Below are positions 7,847-16,530 of a stretch of DNA of 64,000 nucleotides, one piece after another. Numbering within the stretch: the stretch's first letter is position 1; each line of letters starts with the position of its first letter. The notes under the pieces are model-generated. The model made no database searches. It was not told where the DNA came from and saw nothing but the letters and a program-made list of their open reading frames with translations. Made by a program: the position numbers and the translations under genes. The DNA is from Kocuria sp. (GTDB lineage Bacteria > Actinomycetota > Actinomycetes > Actinomycetales > Micrococcaceae), in NCBI RefSeq assembly GCF_030538595.1, contig NZ_JAUNTS010000001.1, positions 317,112 through 381,111 on the forward strand. Direction: 5' to 3'.

Positions 7847-9339
7847 CACTGAACACCTGCTCTCTGGGTTGGGCCGGACATTGGGGCATCGCTGCTTGTG
7901 GATGACACGTCGGGTACGGGCGGCAACTGTGTTGGAACGGGTGGTAATAATGCCCGCAGAGCGGCCGCCTGATGCTGCGAGTCAAAATGTGTCTCCACCA
8001 CCTCTCGTGCAGCACGGGTCACGGTGGCTCGGTCCCACCGCGGGTCGGCAACGGTCGTCAAGGCTTGAGCCAGGGATTCGACGACGCCGGGCTCCAGCAG
8101 GATGCCCGTCTGCCCAGAACCGTCAGCGTCACCACCGCGGATCACTTCCGGAATCCCCGTCACCCGCGTGGCAATCACAGGAACGCCCATGGCCATGGCT
8201 TCCAGAAGCACCGTGGGCAAACCATCCGCGTTGCCATCCGCCCCCACCACACACGGAGCCACGAACACGTCTGCCTGCCGCAGCAGCTCGCCCACTTCAC
8301 GCTGTGTACGCGGGCCCTGGAACTCAATCCGATCTGCCAGTCCCACCTCAGACACAAGCTCCTTCAGCTGTTGATCGCGCTCCCCTCCGCCGGCGATGGT
8401 GACCCGCACCTCCAATCCTGCACGGTGTGCCACCGCCGCTGCGCGGATCAGGACGTCAAAGCCCTTCTTCTCCACCAGACGCCCCACCCCCACCACATGC
8501 AGCGGGCCGCTGGGGTTCGACGGCGCAGCGTACGGGAATCTGCTCAGTTCCAGTCCGTTGTAGACCAGATGCACCTTCTGCCCAGCGACTGACCGGAAGA
8601 TCTGAAAATTACTGCTGAGGAAACACCGGTTGTACCGGGAGATGGTGACCACGTGGTCAGCGTGGCGGAAAGTGCGCTCCAGCCGCGGGTGACTCACGGA
8701 TTCGTGGAACAAGTCCTTGGCATGTGTGGTCACGGAGTACGGCACACCGGTCAACCGGGAGGCAATTTCAGCCACCTTGACGGAAAGATTGGCAAAGTGA
8801 CAGTGCAGATGGGTGATGCCGCGGTACACCACCGAACACGCCAGCTCAATGCCCTGATGCACCTCAGAAGCCTCGGTCTCAGCCAAATCCGGCAACAACC
8901 GGGCCAAGCGCAGACCAAAGTCCGGAATGATCCGCTGGGCGCGGGCCATCACTTCCCATGCCTCGGAAGCCTTGAACGGTCGGGGGACATATGTCAGCGG
9001 GGCCTGAACCCGAGCCAGTTCCGGATGAAACCGCGGGTCAGTGGAATGCCGCAGGGCAAAGATCTCCACCTGCTCGCCCTGAGCTTCCCGTGCCAGGATC
9101 TCCGTGACAATGAAGGTCTCCGAAAATCGCGGGTAGACCTTGAGCACATAACCGATGCGGTGCTGACCTGCAAAGCTGTTGTGCTGAGCTTCCGAGCTGC
9201 TGGGCTGAACTTCTGGGCTGCTGAGCTGACCGTCCGGGTTCCCGGGCTGGCCACCAGAGTTCCCGGGCTGGCTATCTGGGCCACCGTGCTGATCTTCTGG
9301 GATGCCGGACCAGGAACCAGAGTTACCGTGCTGGGTCAT
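7846..9339 (-). CDS. GT4-type glycosyltransferase with repeat-rich N-terminus
   Basis: A 497-residue GT-B glycosyltransferase. The catalytic part begins at about residue 60 with IGYVLKVYPRFSETFIVTE, a start common to GT4 enzymes of exopolysaccharide type. It continues through HCHFANLSVKVAEIAS, VVGVGRLVEKKGFDVLI and the donor-site segment GLPTVLLEAMAMGVPVIAT. ATG 9339 overlaps the upstream stop codon as ATGA. Residues about 15-60 are 6.5 heptad units of a Q-x-G/S-x-P/S pattern (9160-9297), low-complexity sequence that the family does not need. It belongs to the five-gene glycosyl/export operon; the polymer or glycolipid made is unknown. Confidence 0.85.
   Translation of the reverse strand: MTQHGNSGSWSGIPEDQHGGPDSQPGNSGGQPGNPDGQLSSPEVQPSSSEAQHNSFAGQHRIGYVLKVYPRFSETFIVTEILAREAQGEQVEIFALRHSTDPRFHPELARVQAPLTYVPRPFKASEAWEVMARAQRIIPDFGLRLARLLPDLAETEASEVHQGIELACSVVYRGITHLHCHFANLSVKVAEIASRLTGVPYSVTTHAKDLFHESVSHPRLERTFRHADHVVTISRYNRCFLSSNFQIFRSVAGQKVHLVYNGLELSRFPYAAPSNPSGPLHVVGVGRLVEKKGFDVLIRAAAVAHRAGLEVRVTIAGGGERDQQLKELVSEVGLADRIEFQGPRTQREVGELLRQADVFVAPCVVGADGNADGLPTVLLEAMAMGVPVIATRVTGIPEVIRGGDADGSGQTGILLEPGVVESLAQALTTVADPRWDRATVTRAAREVVETHFDSQHQAAALRALLPPVPTQLPPVPDVSSTSSDAPMSGPTQRAGVQ
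9160..9297 (-). repeat. 21-nt in-frame repeat in glycosyltransferase gene
   Basis: About 6.5 units of 21 nt. The translated units are EDQHGGP, DSQPGNS, GGQPGNP, DGQLSSP, EVQPSSS, EAQHNSF and AGQH, with Gln fixed at the third position. CAGCCCGGGAAC is repeated exactly in two adjacent units. Confidence 0.85.
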
Positions 9340-10523
9340 TTCCGCTGTGCTCCTTCCAACCGGGGGCTGGGAGCCAGCGTGGCGGCTGCCAACTGAGCAA
9401 CGGTGTGCAGACCGCTGAGGTCCACCTGGTGGCGCAGCTTGACGGTTCCCACCACTGCCCGCAGCCACGCGGAGATGGCCTGCGGTGTGAGGTCTTGGAG
9501 ACGCAGAACGTCCACCGCCCCGGTGCGAGCCAGGGCCTCGGCCCGGATCAGCTGTTCCAGCCGGGGTGTTTCCCGCGGCACAATCAGGGCGGGAGTATTG
9601 GTGGTCAAGATTTCAGTCACGGAGTTGTAGCCACCCATGGAAATCACGGCATCGGCTGCCATCACCTCCACCAGTGCATCCGGTACGGAAGCCACCACGG
9701 TGGTCCGCTCCCCTGCCATGGATTGGATGCGTTGCACCTGGGCGGGCGCCATCTGCGGGCCGGCGATCACCAGGTGGCGGTATCCGTGCGGTACACGCGC
9801 CCGGACTGCCGCGCTGAGGAGGTCAACGCCGTCGGACCCACCGCCTGCCATGGACACAATGTAGGGGCGGCTCATGCCGGAGGTACGTTGACCCACGGGT
9901 CGCCCGGCGGCCAGGTACCCGGTGTGCTGAACCATGTCCGCCAGCTGCCCGGGAATCTCACCACTGATCAGAGGATCGTGGACGGTGCGGTCACCGTAGA
10001 CCCAGATGTGGTCGTACACCGAGCGGAAATGCCCGAGCGCGCCCACCTTCTCCCATTCGCGGGCCGCCACGGATGGGGTGTCCAGTACTTCCCGTAGACC
10101 CAGCACAATGGTGGTCTCCGGGAACTGGGCCCGCAGGCGGGTCAGCGGTGCCTCCAGTTCACGGTCAACACCCCACGCATGCCGGTCTATGACCACCAGA
10201 TGTGGTTTGAATTCCAGCAGGGCGGCCTCAATGAGACCCGAACGCAAAGCGGTCAGGTGCTCCATTCCCACTGCCAAACTGCGGGGGCCGTACCGGCCGC
10301 TGTCCTTGGTGACTCCGGGCAGCACCACCGCGTCAAAGCCCCGGGGCTTGTGGCGAATCGCAGCAGAATCGACGCCGGTCAGCAGCAATCCGGTCACCGG
10401 ACGCCCCACGAGCTGGGGCAGACTGTTCGCCAACGCGTGAGCCAGAGCCACGTTGCGACGGGTGTGACCCAACCCCTGGGAGTCATGCGAGTAAAAAACC
10501 ACCCGCACTTCTTGGCTGTCCAT
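9336..10523 (-). CDS. GT28/MurG-like glycosyltransferase
   Basis: A 395-residue protein, first gene of the operon. The N-terminus reads VRVVFYSHDSQGLGHTRRN, the G-x-GH loop typical of GT28/MurG-like transferases. The C-terminal half contains IVSMAGGGSDGVDLL and an AVISMGGYNSVTEIL donor-binding glycine motif. ATG 10523 (MDSQEVRV) is preceded by GAGGGG seven bases upstream and was preferred over a longer frame. The product may glycosylate a lipid or small acceptor that the later GT4 enzymes extend. A perfect 12-bp inverted repeat lies about 110 bp upstream and could be an operator. Confidence 0.8.
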   Translation of the reverse strand: MDSQEVRVVFYSHDSQGLGHTRRNVALAHALANSLPQLVGRPVTGLLLTGVDSAAIRHKPRGFDAVVLPGVTKDSGRYGPRSLAVGMEHLTALRSGLIEAALLEFKPHLVVIDRHAWGVDRELEAPLTRLRAQFPETTIVLGLREVLDTPSVAAREWEKVGALGHFRSVYDHIWVYGDRTVHDPLISGEIPGQLADMVQHTGYLAAGRPVGQRTSGMSRPYIVSMAGGGSDGVDLLSAAVRARVPHGYRHLVIAGPQMAPAQVQRIQSMAGERTTVVASVPDALVEVMAADAVISMGGYNSVTEILTTNTPALIVPRETPRLEQLIRAEALARTGAVDVLRLQDLTPQAISAWLRAVVGTVKLRHQVDLSGLHTVAQLAAATLAPSPRLEGAQRK

Positions 10524-10634
10524 ACCCGTCCCCTCGCTCCTCCGGCATGTGCCGCTGTGCTGTTCAGTCCAGTGGCACAGACTCATCAACGTCTGAAGCC
10601 TCCACTGTGCTCACAGGAGATGATGAGGATATGA

Positions 10635-10664
10635 GCACTTCATGAGGACGTTCTCATGAAGTGC
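10635..10664. promoter_or_regulatory. Perfect 12-bp inverted repeat upstream of glycosyl operon
   Basis: GCACTTCATGAG at 10635-10646 is repeated in inverted form at 10653-10664 with a 6-base spacer. It lies between the stop of the response regulator gene and the start of the glycosyltransferase operon. No T tract follows on either strand, which argues against a simple intrinsic terminator. An operator for a dimeric regulator or an mRNA stem is possible. Confidence 0.5.
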
Positions 10665-10741
10665 ATTGAGCGCTCGGACAGGTCCTAGCGCCCAGCCCTC
10701 AGCACAGGCTTGACCTCGTCTCCACTGGCCAGAAGAGTCAT

Positions 10742-11422
10742 TCAGATCTCCGCCAGGCGATAGCCCACCCCGCGAACGGTCACAAACCTCTGGGCGCCCA
10801 GCTTGTTGCGCAGATACCGGACGTAGACATCCACCACATTGGAGGAGCCGTCAAAGTCATAGCCCCAGACCTTGTTGAGCAACTGATCACGGGTCAACAC
10901 CTGCCCCGCGTTCTCCAAGAACACTGTGGCAATGCTGAACTCCCTGGCAGAAAGTTCAACGTGCTGGCTCTCCCCCGATTCGGAGGCCACCACGGCACAG
11001 CGTTTACCGAAATCCAGTGACAGCGTGCCGTAGCTGAGGTCATCTTCGGCCGCAGCCGGTGCCGTGTAGCGCAGCCGTGCCTTCACCCGGGCCAATAATT
11101 CCTGGAACCGGAACGGCTTGGCCAGATAGTCATCCGCCCCCTTGTCCAACCCCTGCACGGTGTCCTCCACGGTGTCCCGGGCGGTGCACATGATCACAGG
11201 CATGGTGGATCCTGTGCTGCGCAGCACGGAAAGCACCTTGAAACCATCCATGCCCGGCAGGCCCACGTCCAGGATCAGAAGGTCAAACTCGCCCGTGGCG
11301 GCGTAGTCCAGGGCTGATACTCCGTCCTCCACCACCGTGGTGGTGAATCCGGAGGCACGCAGACCTTTCTGGATGAAGCGCGAGATCCGTTCCTCGTCCT
11401 CGGCAATGAGGATATTGGCCAT
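10742..11422 (-). CDS. OmpR/PhoB-family response regulator
   Basis: A 226-residue regulator. The receiver domain starts ANILIAEDEERISRF with the acidic pair. The phosphorylatable Asp is in LLILDVGLPG near residue 51 and the conserved Lys is in LAKPF near 101. The C-terminal winged helix includes SAREFSIATVFLENAGQVLTR and ends with a VTVRGVGYRL hairpin. ATG 11422 was chosen for the AAAGGA upstream. It follows its kinase gene with an 80-base gap, kinase first, the reverse of the commoner order. It may control the adjacent glycosyl/export operon; that is inferred from position only. Confidence 0.9.
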   Translation of the reverse strand: MANILIAEDEERISRFIQKGLRASGFTTTVVEDGVSALDYAATGEFDLLILDVGLPGMDGFKVLSVLRSTGSTMPVIMCTARDTVEDTVQGLDKGADDYLAKPFRFQELLARVKARLRYTAPAAAEDDLSYGTLSLDFGKRCAVVASESGESQHVELSAREFSIATVFLENAGQVLTRDQLLNKVWGYDFDGSSNVVDVYVRYLRNKLGAQRFVTVRGVGYRLAEI

Positions 11423-11502
11423 CACAGGTCCTTTCCGTTGAATGTTCTCTGGGTTCATGGCTGCGGCGCCAGTGTCGGTGGGCCTGGGTCGGTGGGCCTA
11501 CA

Positions 11503-13053
11503 TCAGTGGGCTGTGGCCCGGTCCGATTCCGTAGGTGGCCGCTCCGGTAGCCACAAGGTGAACGTTGAGCCGCGGCCGGCTTCGGAGCGCAACCGCACAG
11601 CACCCCCGTGGCCCTCGGCAATTGCAGTCACAATGGCCAGTCCCAGCCCGGAGCCTTCCACGGTGCGCCCGGCTTCTGCCCGTCCAAAGCGTTCAAAAAT
11701 GCGCTTCTGGTCCGCCGGCGCAATACCGATTCCGGTGTCGCGCACCCACAGCTCCAGGAACCGGCGGGAGGCCGCCCCGGTGACCGCAACGACGTCGTCG
11801 GGAGCGGCCGCCCATGCAGCCCCCAGTGCAATCACGTCCCCGGGGTGGGAGAACTTGACGGCGTTGGCCGCCAACTGCAGCACGGCCTGGGTCAGGCGCT
11901 GGCGGTCCGCCACTGCCTGACCCGTTGCCGTTCCCTCCAACCGCCAGTCCCGGTCCCCCAACGCGGGTAGCCGCTCCATGGTGGTTTCCAAGAATTCGTG
12001 AACCTCCACGGACTGCACCCGAATGAAGTCCGAACGTTGAGACTTGGCCAACAGCAGCAGATCCTCCACAAGACGGTTCATGCGCTCGATCTCGTCCAGC
12101 AGCATGGACCGGGTCTCCTCCACATCCGCCGGGTCCTCGGCATCCATGAGTTCCAAGTTTCCGTGCAGGATGGTCAGTGGCGTGCGCAGTTCGTGGGCGG
12201 CGTCGTCAAGGAACTGACGCTGCTGGTCAAAGCCGCCTTCAATGCGGTCCAGCATGTAGTTGAAGTGTTGGGCCAACTGACCCACATCTGAATCGTCCTG
12301 GGCCACCGGCACGCGCTGTTGGAGATCGTCCACCGTGATGCCCTGCGCGGCCTCACGCAGGCGTGTGATGGGTGCGGTGACCCTGCCCACCAGGAAATAA
12401 GCGATCACACCGCCAATGACCAGCATTCCGGCGGAGATACCCATGTAACGCCACCAGGAATCAAAGATCAGTTCCCGTTGGGCACCCAGGTCCGTGCCGA
12501 TCACCAGGTACGCCGTGCGGTCATCGGTGGGCAGGGACACGTCAATGACCCCGAGCCGCAGGCGTTCACCATCCAGCTCATGATCGAAAATCACCGTCTG
12601 GCGTGCTTGGGCACGGTCTTGAACGGCGCCCACCCGTTCCGGGTGGTCCAGCCGGGAACGGGATTCCCCTAGATACTCATAGGCCGGTTGGCCGTCCAGG
12701 ATGACCATGAAGTTTTCATATTCACCCGGCACCGTGGTGGTCATGAACGTGTAGAGCAGCTGGTCCACGTCTGTGAACGGCTCACCTTCAACCGGTTCTG
12801 GACCATCTGGCACGCGGGTCTCACGGCCCAGTGGGCCGCGTTCTGCCAGGCGTTGCAGCTCGCTGACTTCCTGCTCAATGTCCCGCTCAATGCGATGTTC
12901 CAGATCCGCCAGCTGGAGGTAATGCGTGATTCCCCCCACCAGCGTCAAGGTGATGGCCATGCACGCAATGGTTGTGGCCAGCACACGGGAGCGGACGGAC
13001 TGTAGCTCCGCCCGCACCGTTGTCCATCGCCTCATCCAGGGTGGCGCAGCCAT
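11503..13053 (-). CDS. Membrane sensor histidine kinase
   Basis: A 516-residue kinase. A first membrane helix (residues about 23-45), an extracytoplasmic sensor of about 130 residues and a second helix (YMGISAGMLVIGGVIAYFLV) precede a HAMP linker. The phosphoacceptor box is DAAHELRTPLTILHGN near 284. The ATPase domain has the N box in LAANAVKFSH and the G boxes DTGIGIAP (about 439) and GSGLGLAIV. It would autophosphorylate and pass phosphate to the response regulator encoded just downstream. The start at ATG 13053 lacks a clear Shine-Dalgarno sequence; an in-frame ATG seven codons later is an alternative. The signal sensed is not apparent. Confidence 0.9.
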   Translation of the reverse strand: MAAPPWMRRWTTVRAELQSVRSRVLATTIACMAITLTLVGGITHYLQLADLEHRIERDIEQEVSELQRLAERGPLGRETRVPDGPEPVEGEPFTDVDQLLYTFMTTTVPGEYENFMVILDGQPAYEYLGESRSRLDHPERVGAVQDRAQARQTVIFDHELDGERLRLGVIDVSLPTDDRTAYLVIGTDLGAQRELIFDSWWRYMGISAGMLVIGGVIAYFLVGRVTAPITRLREAAQGITVDDLQQRVPVAQDDSDVGQLAQHFNYMLDRIEGGFDQQRQFLDDAAHELRTPLTILHGNLELMDAEDPADVEETRSMLLDEIERMNRLVEDLLLLAKSQRSDFIRVQSVEVHEFLETTMERLPALGDRDWRLEGTATGQAVADRQRLTQAVLQLAANAVKFSHPGDVIALGAAWAAAPDDVVAVTGAASRRFLELWVRDTGIGIAPADQKRIFERFGRAEAGRTVEGSGLGLAIVTAIAEGHGGAVRLRSEAGRGSTFTLWLPERPPTESDRATAH

Positions 13054-13170
13054 GACTGAAAGGTTACTGGGAACTCATGAGACACAGATGAGGCGCCAGC
13101 TCACTACCTGCCGTTGACGCTCACCGCCTGGCGTTGCCGCCGCCCACTTCTCATCCAGCTGCAGATTCAA

Positions 13171-13232
13171 CCCCTAGAACGTGGGAAGTCGGCGCAGTTG
13201 TGGGAAGTGGGCAGCCAGGTGGGAACTCACCG
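13171..13232. repeat. Dispersed palindromic repeat, copy A
   Basis: Intergenic DNA between the kinase start and the helicase stop contains GTGGGAAGTCGGCG at 13181-13194, then GTGGGAAGTGGGCAGCC and GGTGGGAACTC. Read on the opposite strand it matches parts of the repeats at 29015-29091 and 40891-40975, sharing the CGCCGACTTCCCA and CTGGCTGCC blocks. This copy is more degenerate than the other two. A short CCGGCA/TGCCGG stem at 13234-13252 may terminate the helicase transcript. Confidence 0.5.
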
Positions 13233-13262
13233 ACCGGCAACGGATGTGCCGGCCGGTAGCCC

Positions 13263-15155
13263 TCAGTAGCCCTTCTTGAACTTGGGCTTGCGCTTGTCCC
13301 GGCCTTCGCCAAAGCCATCGTTGCGCCGGAAGCCCTGCTTGCCCTTGGGACCGCGACCGCCTGAACGCGGGGGACGGTCACCGTAGCCACCACTGCGGGG
13401 ACGGCCGGCACCGCTGGAGCCACCGCCCTTGGGGCCGCGATCCTGGCGGATGTCCAGGCTTTGACCGTTGATCTTGATGTCGCCCAGACGTTGCAGATCG
13501 TCCCGGGAGAGGTCATCCGGCAAGCCGATCAGGGTGAACGACGGGCGGATTTCAATGGCCCCGATGTCGCTGCCGTTCAGGCCACCTTCGTTGGTCAATG
13601 CCCCCACAATGGAACCCGGCGCGGCACGGTGCTTGTGGCCCACTGCCATCCAGTACGTGGCCTTGCCTTCCTCGGAGCGCGGCGCGCGGTTGCGGCCCCC
13701 GCGGTCGCCGTCGCCGTCTTCACGACGCCGCTCGCGGTCCTTGCGCTTGGGCAGCTCCGGCAGCTCTTCGGCAAAGAACGGGCGGCCATCCTGAGCAATG
13801 ACGGCCAGCGCTGCGGCCACCTCCACCGGATCCACGTTCTTCTCGGCCACGTAGTCCTCGATCAGGCCGCGGAACAGCCCCAGATCCTCACCTTCAATGG
13901 CTTCCGTGATGCCCTGGGCAAAGGTCTGGCGGCGCGTGGCGTTGACGTCGTCGACCGTGGGCATGGGCATCTGCTCCACGGGCTGGCGGGTGGTGCGCTC
14001 GATGGCACGCAGCAGGTACTTCTCCCGCGGGGTCATGAACAGCACGGCATCCCCGTCACGTCCGGCGCGCCCGGTACGGCCGATCCGGTGGACGTAGGAC
14101 TCGGTGTCGTGGGGGATGTCGTAGTTGACCACCAGGGAGATGCGCTCCACGTCAAGGCCGCGGGCGGCAACGTCCGTGGCCACCAGAATGTCGATCTTGC
14201 CCTCGCGCAGCTGATCCACGGTCTTTTCGCGCAGCTGTTGCGGGATGTCGCCGTTGATGGCGGCAGCGGCGTGCCCGCGGGCGCGCAGCTTCTCCGCCAC
14301 TTCCTCTGTGGCGGCCTTGGTACGGACGAACACAATGATGCCGTCGTGCTCTTCAACTTCCAGCAGGCGGGTCATGGCCTCTAGCTTGTGGGGGCCCATG
14401 ACCTGGAGGTAGCGCTGGCGGATGTTCTTGGCGGTGGTGGTCTTGGCCTTGACCGTGACCTCTTCAGGATTGCGCAGGTATTGCTGGGCGATCTTGCGGA
14501 TGGCCGGCGGCATGGTGGCGGAGAACAGGGCCACCTGCTTCTCCACCGGGGTTTGCGACAGGATGGTTTCCACGTCCTCGGCAAAACCCATGCGCAGCAT
14601 TTCATCGGCTTCATCCAGCACCACGTACTGGAGGTCTTCAAGCTGCAAGGAACCGCGCTTGAGGTGGTCGATCACGCGGCCCGGGGTGCCCACCACAACC
14701 TGTGCACCACGGCGCAGGCCGCCCAGCTGCGGGCCGTAGGAGGAACCGCCGTAAACCGGCAGCACGGTGAAGTCCTCCAGGTTGACGGCATAGGAGCTGA
14801 AGGCCTCAGCCACCTGCAACGCCAGTTCACGGGTGGGGGCCAGCACCAAGACCTTGGTGGAGGTGCTGGTTCCGTTGAGGTCAGCCAATTCGGCCAAGCG
14901 GGACAGTGCGGGGACTGCAAAAGCTGCGGTCTTGCCGGTACCGGTCTGGGCCAGACCTACGACGTCGCGGCCCTGCAGCAACAACGGAATGGTGGCTTCC
15001 TGGATGGGCGACGGCTTTTCATATCCGATGGTTTCCAAGGCTGCCAGCACGCGGCCGTCAATGCCCAGATCGGCAAAGGTGGGACCAACCGGTTCCCCGG
15101 AGTTTTCTTCCGGCGCGGTCTGGTTCTGGTTTTCTTCTGCGGTGTTTTCAGTCAA
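13263..15155 (-). CDS. deaD: DEAD-box RNA helicase with DbpA-like domain and RGG tail
   Basis: A 630-residue ATP-dependent RNA helicase. The Q motif is at residues 25-52 (PTFADLGI to SPIQEA), motif I AQTGTGKT at 69-76, then a DEAD box near 178, a SAT motif near 210 and HRIGRTGRAGR near 357. A DbpA-type RNA-binding domain occupies about 503-575 (AAPGSIVGALTNEGGLNGSD). It is followed by a Gly/Arg/Lys-rich tail. This layout matches DeaD/CsdA helicases, which remodel ribosomal precursors and cold-stabilised mRNAs. The start is TTG 15155, with GGGAGC about ten bases upstream. A 350-base leader with stem loops precedes it, fitting the long regulated leaders known for cold-shock helicases. Confidence 0.92.
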   Translation of the reverse strand: MTENTAEENQNQTAPEENSGEPVGPTFADLGIDGRVLAALETIGYEKPSPIQEATIPLLLQGRDVVGLAQTGTGKTAAFAVPALSRLAELADLNGTSTSTKVLVLAPTRELALQVAEAFSSYAVNLEDFTVLPVYGGSSYGPQLGGLRRGAQVVVGTPGRVIDHLKRGSLQLEDLQYVVLDEADEMLRMGFAEDVETILSQTPVEKQVALFSATMPPAIRKIAQQYLRNPEEVTVKAKTTTAKNIRQRYLQVMGPHKLEAMTRLLEVEEHDGIIVFVRTKAATEEVAEKLRARGHAAAAINGDIPQQLREKTVDQLREGKIDILVATDVAARGLDVERISLVVNYDIPHDTESYVHRIGRTGRAGRDGDAVLFMTPREKYLLRAIERTTRQPVEQMPMPTVDDVNATRRQTFAQGITEAIEGEDLGLFRGLIEDYVAEKNVDPVEVAAALAVIAQDGRPFFAEELPELPKRKDRERRREDGDGDRGGRNRAPRSEEGKATYWMAVGHKHRAAPGSIVGALTNEGGLNGSDIGAIEIRPSFTLIGLPDDLSRDDLQRLGDIKINGQSLDIRQDRGPKGGGSSGAGRPRSGGYGDRPPRSGGRGPKGKQGFRRNDGFGEGRDKRKPKFKKGY

Positions 15156-15506
15156 AGCGGGGGCTCCCTACGGTTTCAGGGCACGCTCCACCGATCATGT
15201 GGGATCGGTGTGGTGCTCACGTGACTCCGGTGTTCCCCCAACATGAACCGCTTGTACAAGGGGTTCCAACGCCATGGGCCGCCGCTCACAATACCGATTG
15301 GGTGTGTGGGAGACGGCAGAACCAGGTGGAAAATCCACTAACCACCGATTCCTGCAATTGCGGATCGGTGCACAGTTAAACCAAGTAGATCCAGGGAATG
15401 GACCGGAATGAATACGTCAATCTTAACGTAGTGGACACCTGCCTGGGTACCCGGGGTGATGATCAACACCGCAGAGCTTGTCTGCCCCCGGTGCCAAGAT
15501 GGCTTC
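15156..15506. other. Divergent intergenic region with deaD leader
   Basis: A 351-base gap between divergent deaD and the alkA-like gene. It contains a short stem CACCGATC/GATCGGTG at 15189-15196 and 15203-15210 in the deaD leader, and a second related ACCGATT/GGATCGGT pair at about 15343-15369. No small gene was convincing. The region must hold promoters for both genes, but none could be assigned firmly. Confidence 0.45.
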
Positions 15507-16463
15507 ATGTCCGCCGCAGCCCCCGCACAGTGCCGTTGGAGCCCCAGCTCACCGGTGAATTTGCGCGCCACCATGCGCGGGCTCACCCGCGGCAGCTCGC
15601 ACCCCACCGCCCGCATCACTGCCGACGACGCCGTATGGGTCACCACCCGCTGTGACGGCCACCCCGTGACAGCCCGCTTCAGCCGTTGCGGATCGGGGCC
15701 CGCACTGTGGCAGGACATCCAGGTTCACGCCTGGGGCACCACGGCGGAGCTTTTTCTGGCGGAGGCACCGGCGTGGACGGGTGAACGGGACGACTGGCAG
15801 GGGTTCATGGAGTCACCGGCGTGGTCCACGCTGCCGGACGTTCTGCAACGAGCGCGCCGTGAGCATCCGGGGGTGCGGTTGATCTCCACCGGGCGTCTGG
15901 TGGACACCCTTGTGAACACGGTCTTGGAGCAGCGCGTAACGGGTGGGGAGGCAGTGCGCGCCCAACGCTGGTTGAGCCGGGCCCACGGTCAGCCTGCGCC
16001 GGGCCCTGCCCCGGATGGTATGCGGGTGTTCCCTGATGCCCCTGCAATTCGCCAGATCCCGTCCTGGGCATGGCATTCAGCAGGTGTGGACGCTGCCCGG
16101 GCCCAGACCGTGCAGGCTGTTGTTGTTCGCGCAGCCGCCATCCAGCGCTGGGACAGCGCCCCTTTGGGCCCGGCCCTTCACCGCGCGCTCGGTTCCATAC
16201 CCGGGATCGGCCCGTGGACCGTTGCGGAGACGCTGCAGCTGACTCACGGAGACCCTGATTCGGTGAGCGTTTTTGACTATCACGTGGCCCACCACGTCAC
16301 CGAGTTCTTTGACGGGCACCGTGGTGACGATGCCCGGATGTTGGAACTTCTGGAGCCCTGGCGTGGGCATCGCCAGCGCGTGGTGCGCCTGATCGGCGCC
16401 TCCGGGCACCGTGCGCAACCCAAGGGTCCGCGCCTGTCCCCCCAGGATTACCGGCGCATCTGA
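15507..16463 (+). CDS. AlkA-type DNA-3-methyladenine glycosylase
   Basis: A 318-residue HhH-GPD superfamily protein. The helix-hairpin-helix is SIPGIGPWTVAETLQLTHGD and the catalytic Asp follows in DSVSVFDYHVAHHV. An upstream helix, LVDTLVNTVLEQRVTGGEA, corresponds to the substrate-pocket element of AlkA. Such enzymes excise alkylated bases at the start of base excision repair. The start at ATG 15507 was taken over an in-frame ATG at 15456, which would add 17 residues; neither has a strong ribosome binding site. It is monocistronic, divergent from deaD. Confidence 0.82.
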   Translation: MSAAAPAQCRWSPSSPVNLRATMRGLTRGSSHPTARITADDAVWVTTRCDGHPVTARFSRCGSGPALWQDIQVHAWGTTAELFLAEAPAWTGERDDWQGFMESPAWSTLPDVLQRARREHPGVRLISTGRLVDTLVNTVLEQRVTGGEAVRAQRWLSRAHGQPAPGPAPDGMRVFPDAPAIRQIPSWAWHSAGVDAARAQTVQAVVVRAAAIQRWDSAPLGPALHRALGSIPGIGPWTVAETLQLTHGDPDSVSVFDYHVAHHVTEFFDGHRGDDARMLELLEPWRGHRQRVVRLIGASGHRAQPKGPRLSPQDYRRI

Positions 16464-16530
16464 ACTGTCCGGTGTGGACTCAGTGAGCCTAGCCTTTCCT
16501 AGCTGGAAAGCCCTTTGGGTTAGGCGTTAA

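Noticed and set aside
16480-16530. Iron-regulator (IdeR/DtxR) box before the VIT-family gene
   Set aside because: Only a half-site GGGTTAGGC with TAGCCT fragments is visible; the symmetrical 19-base box is absent.
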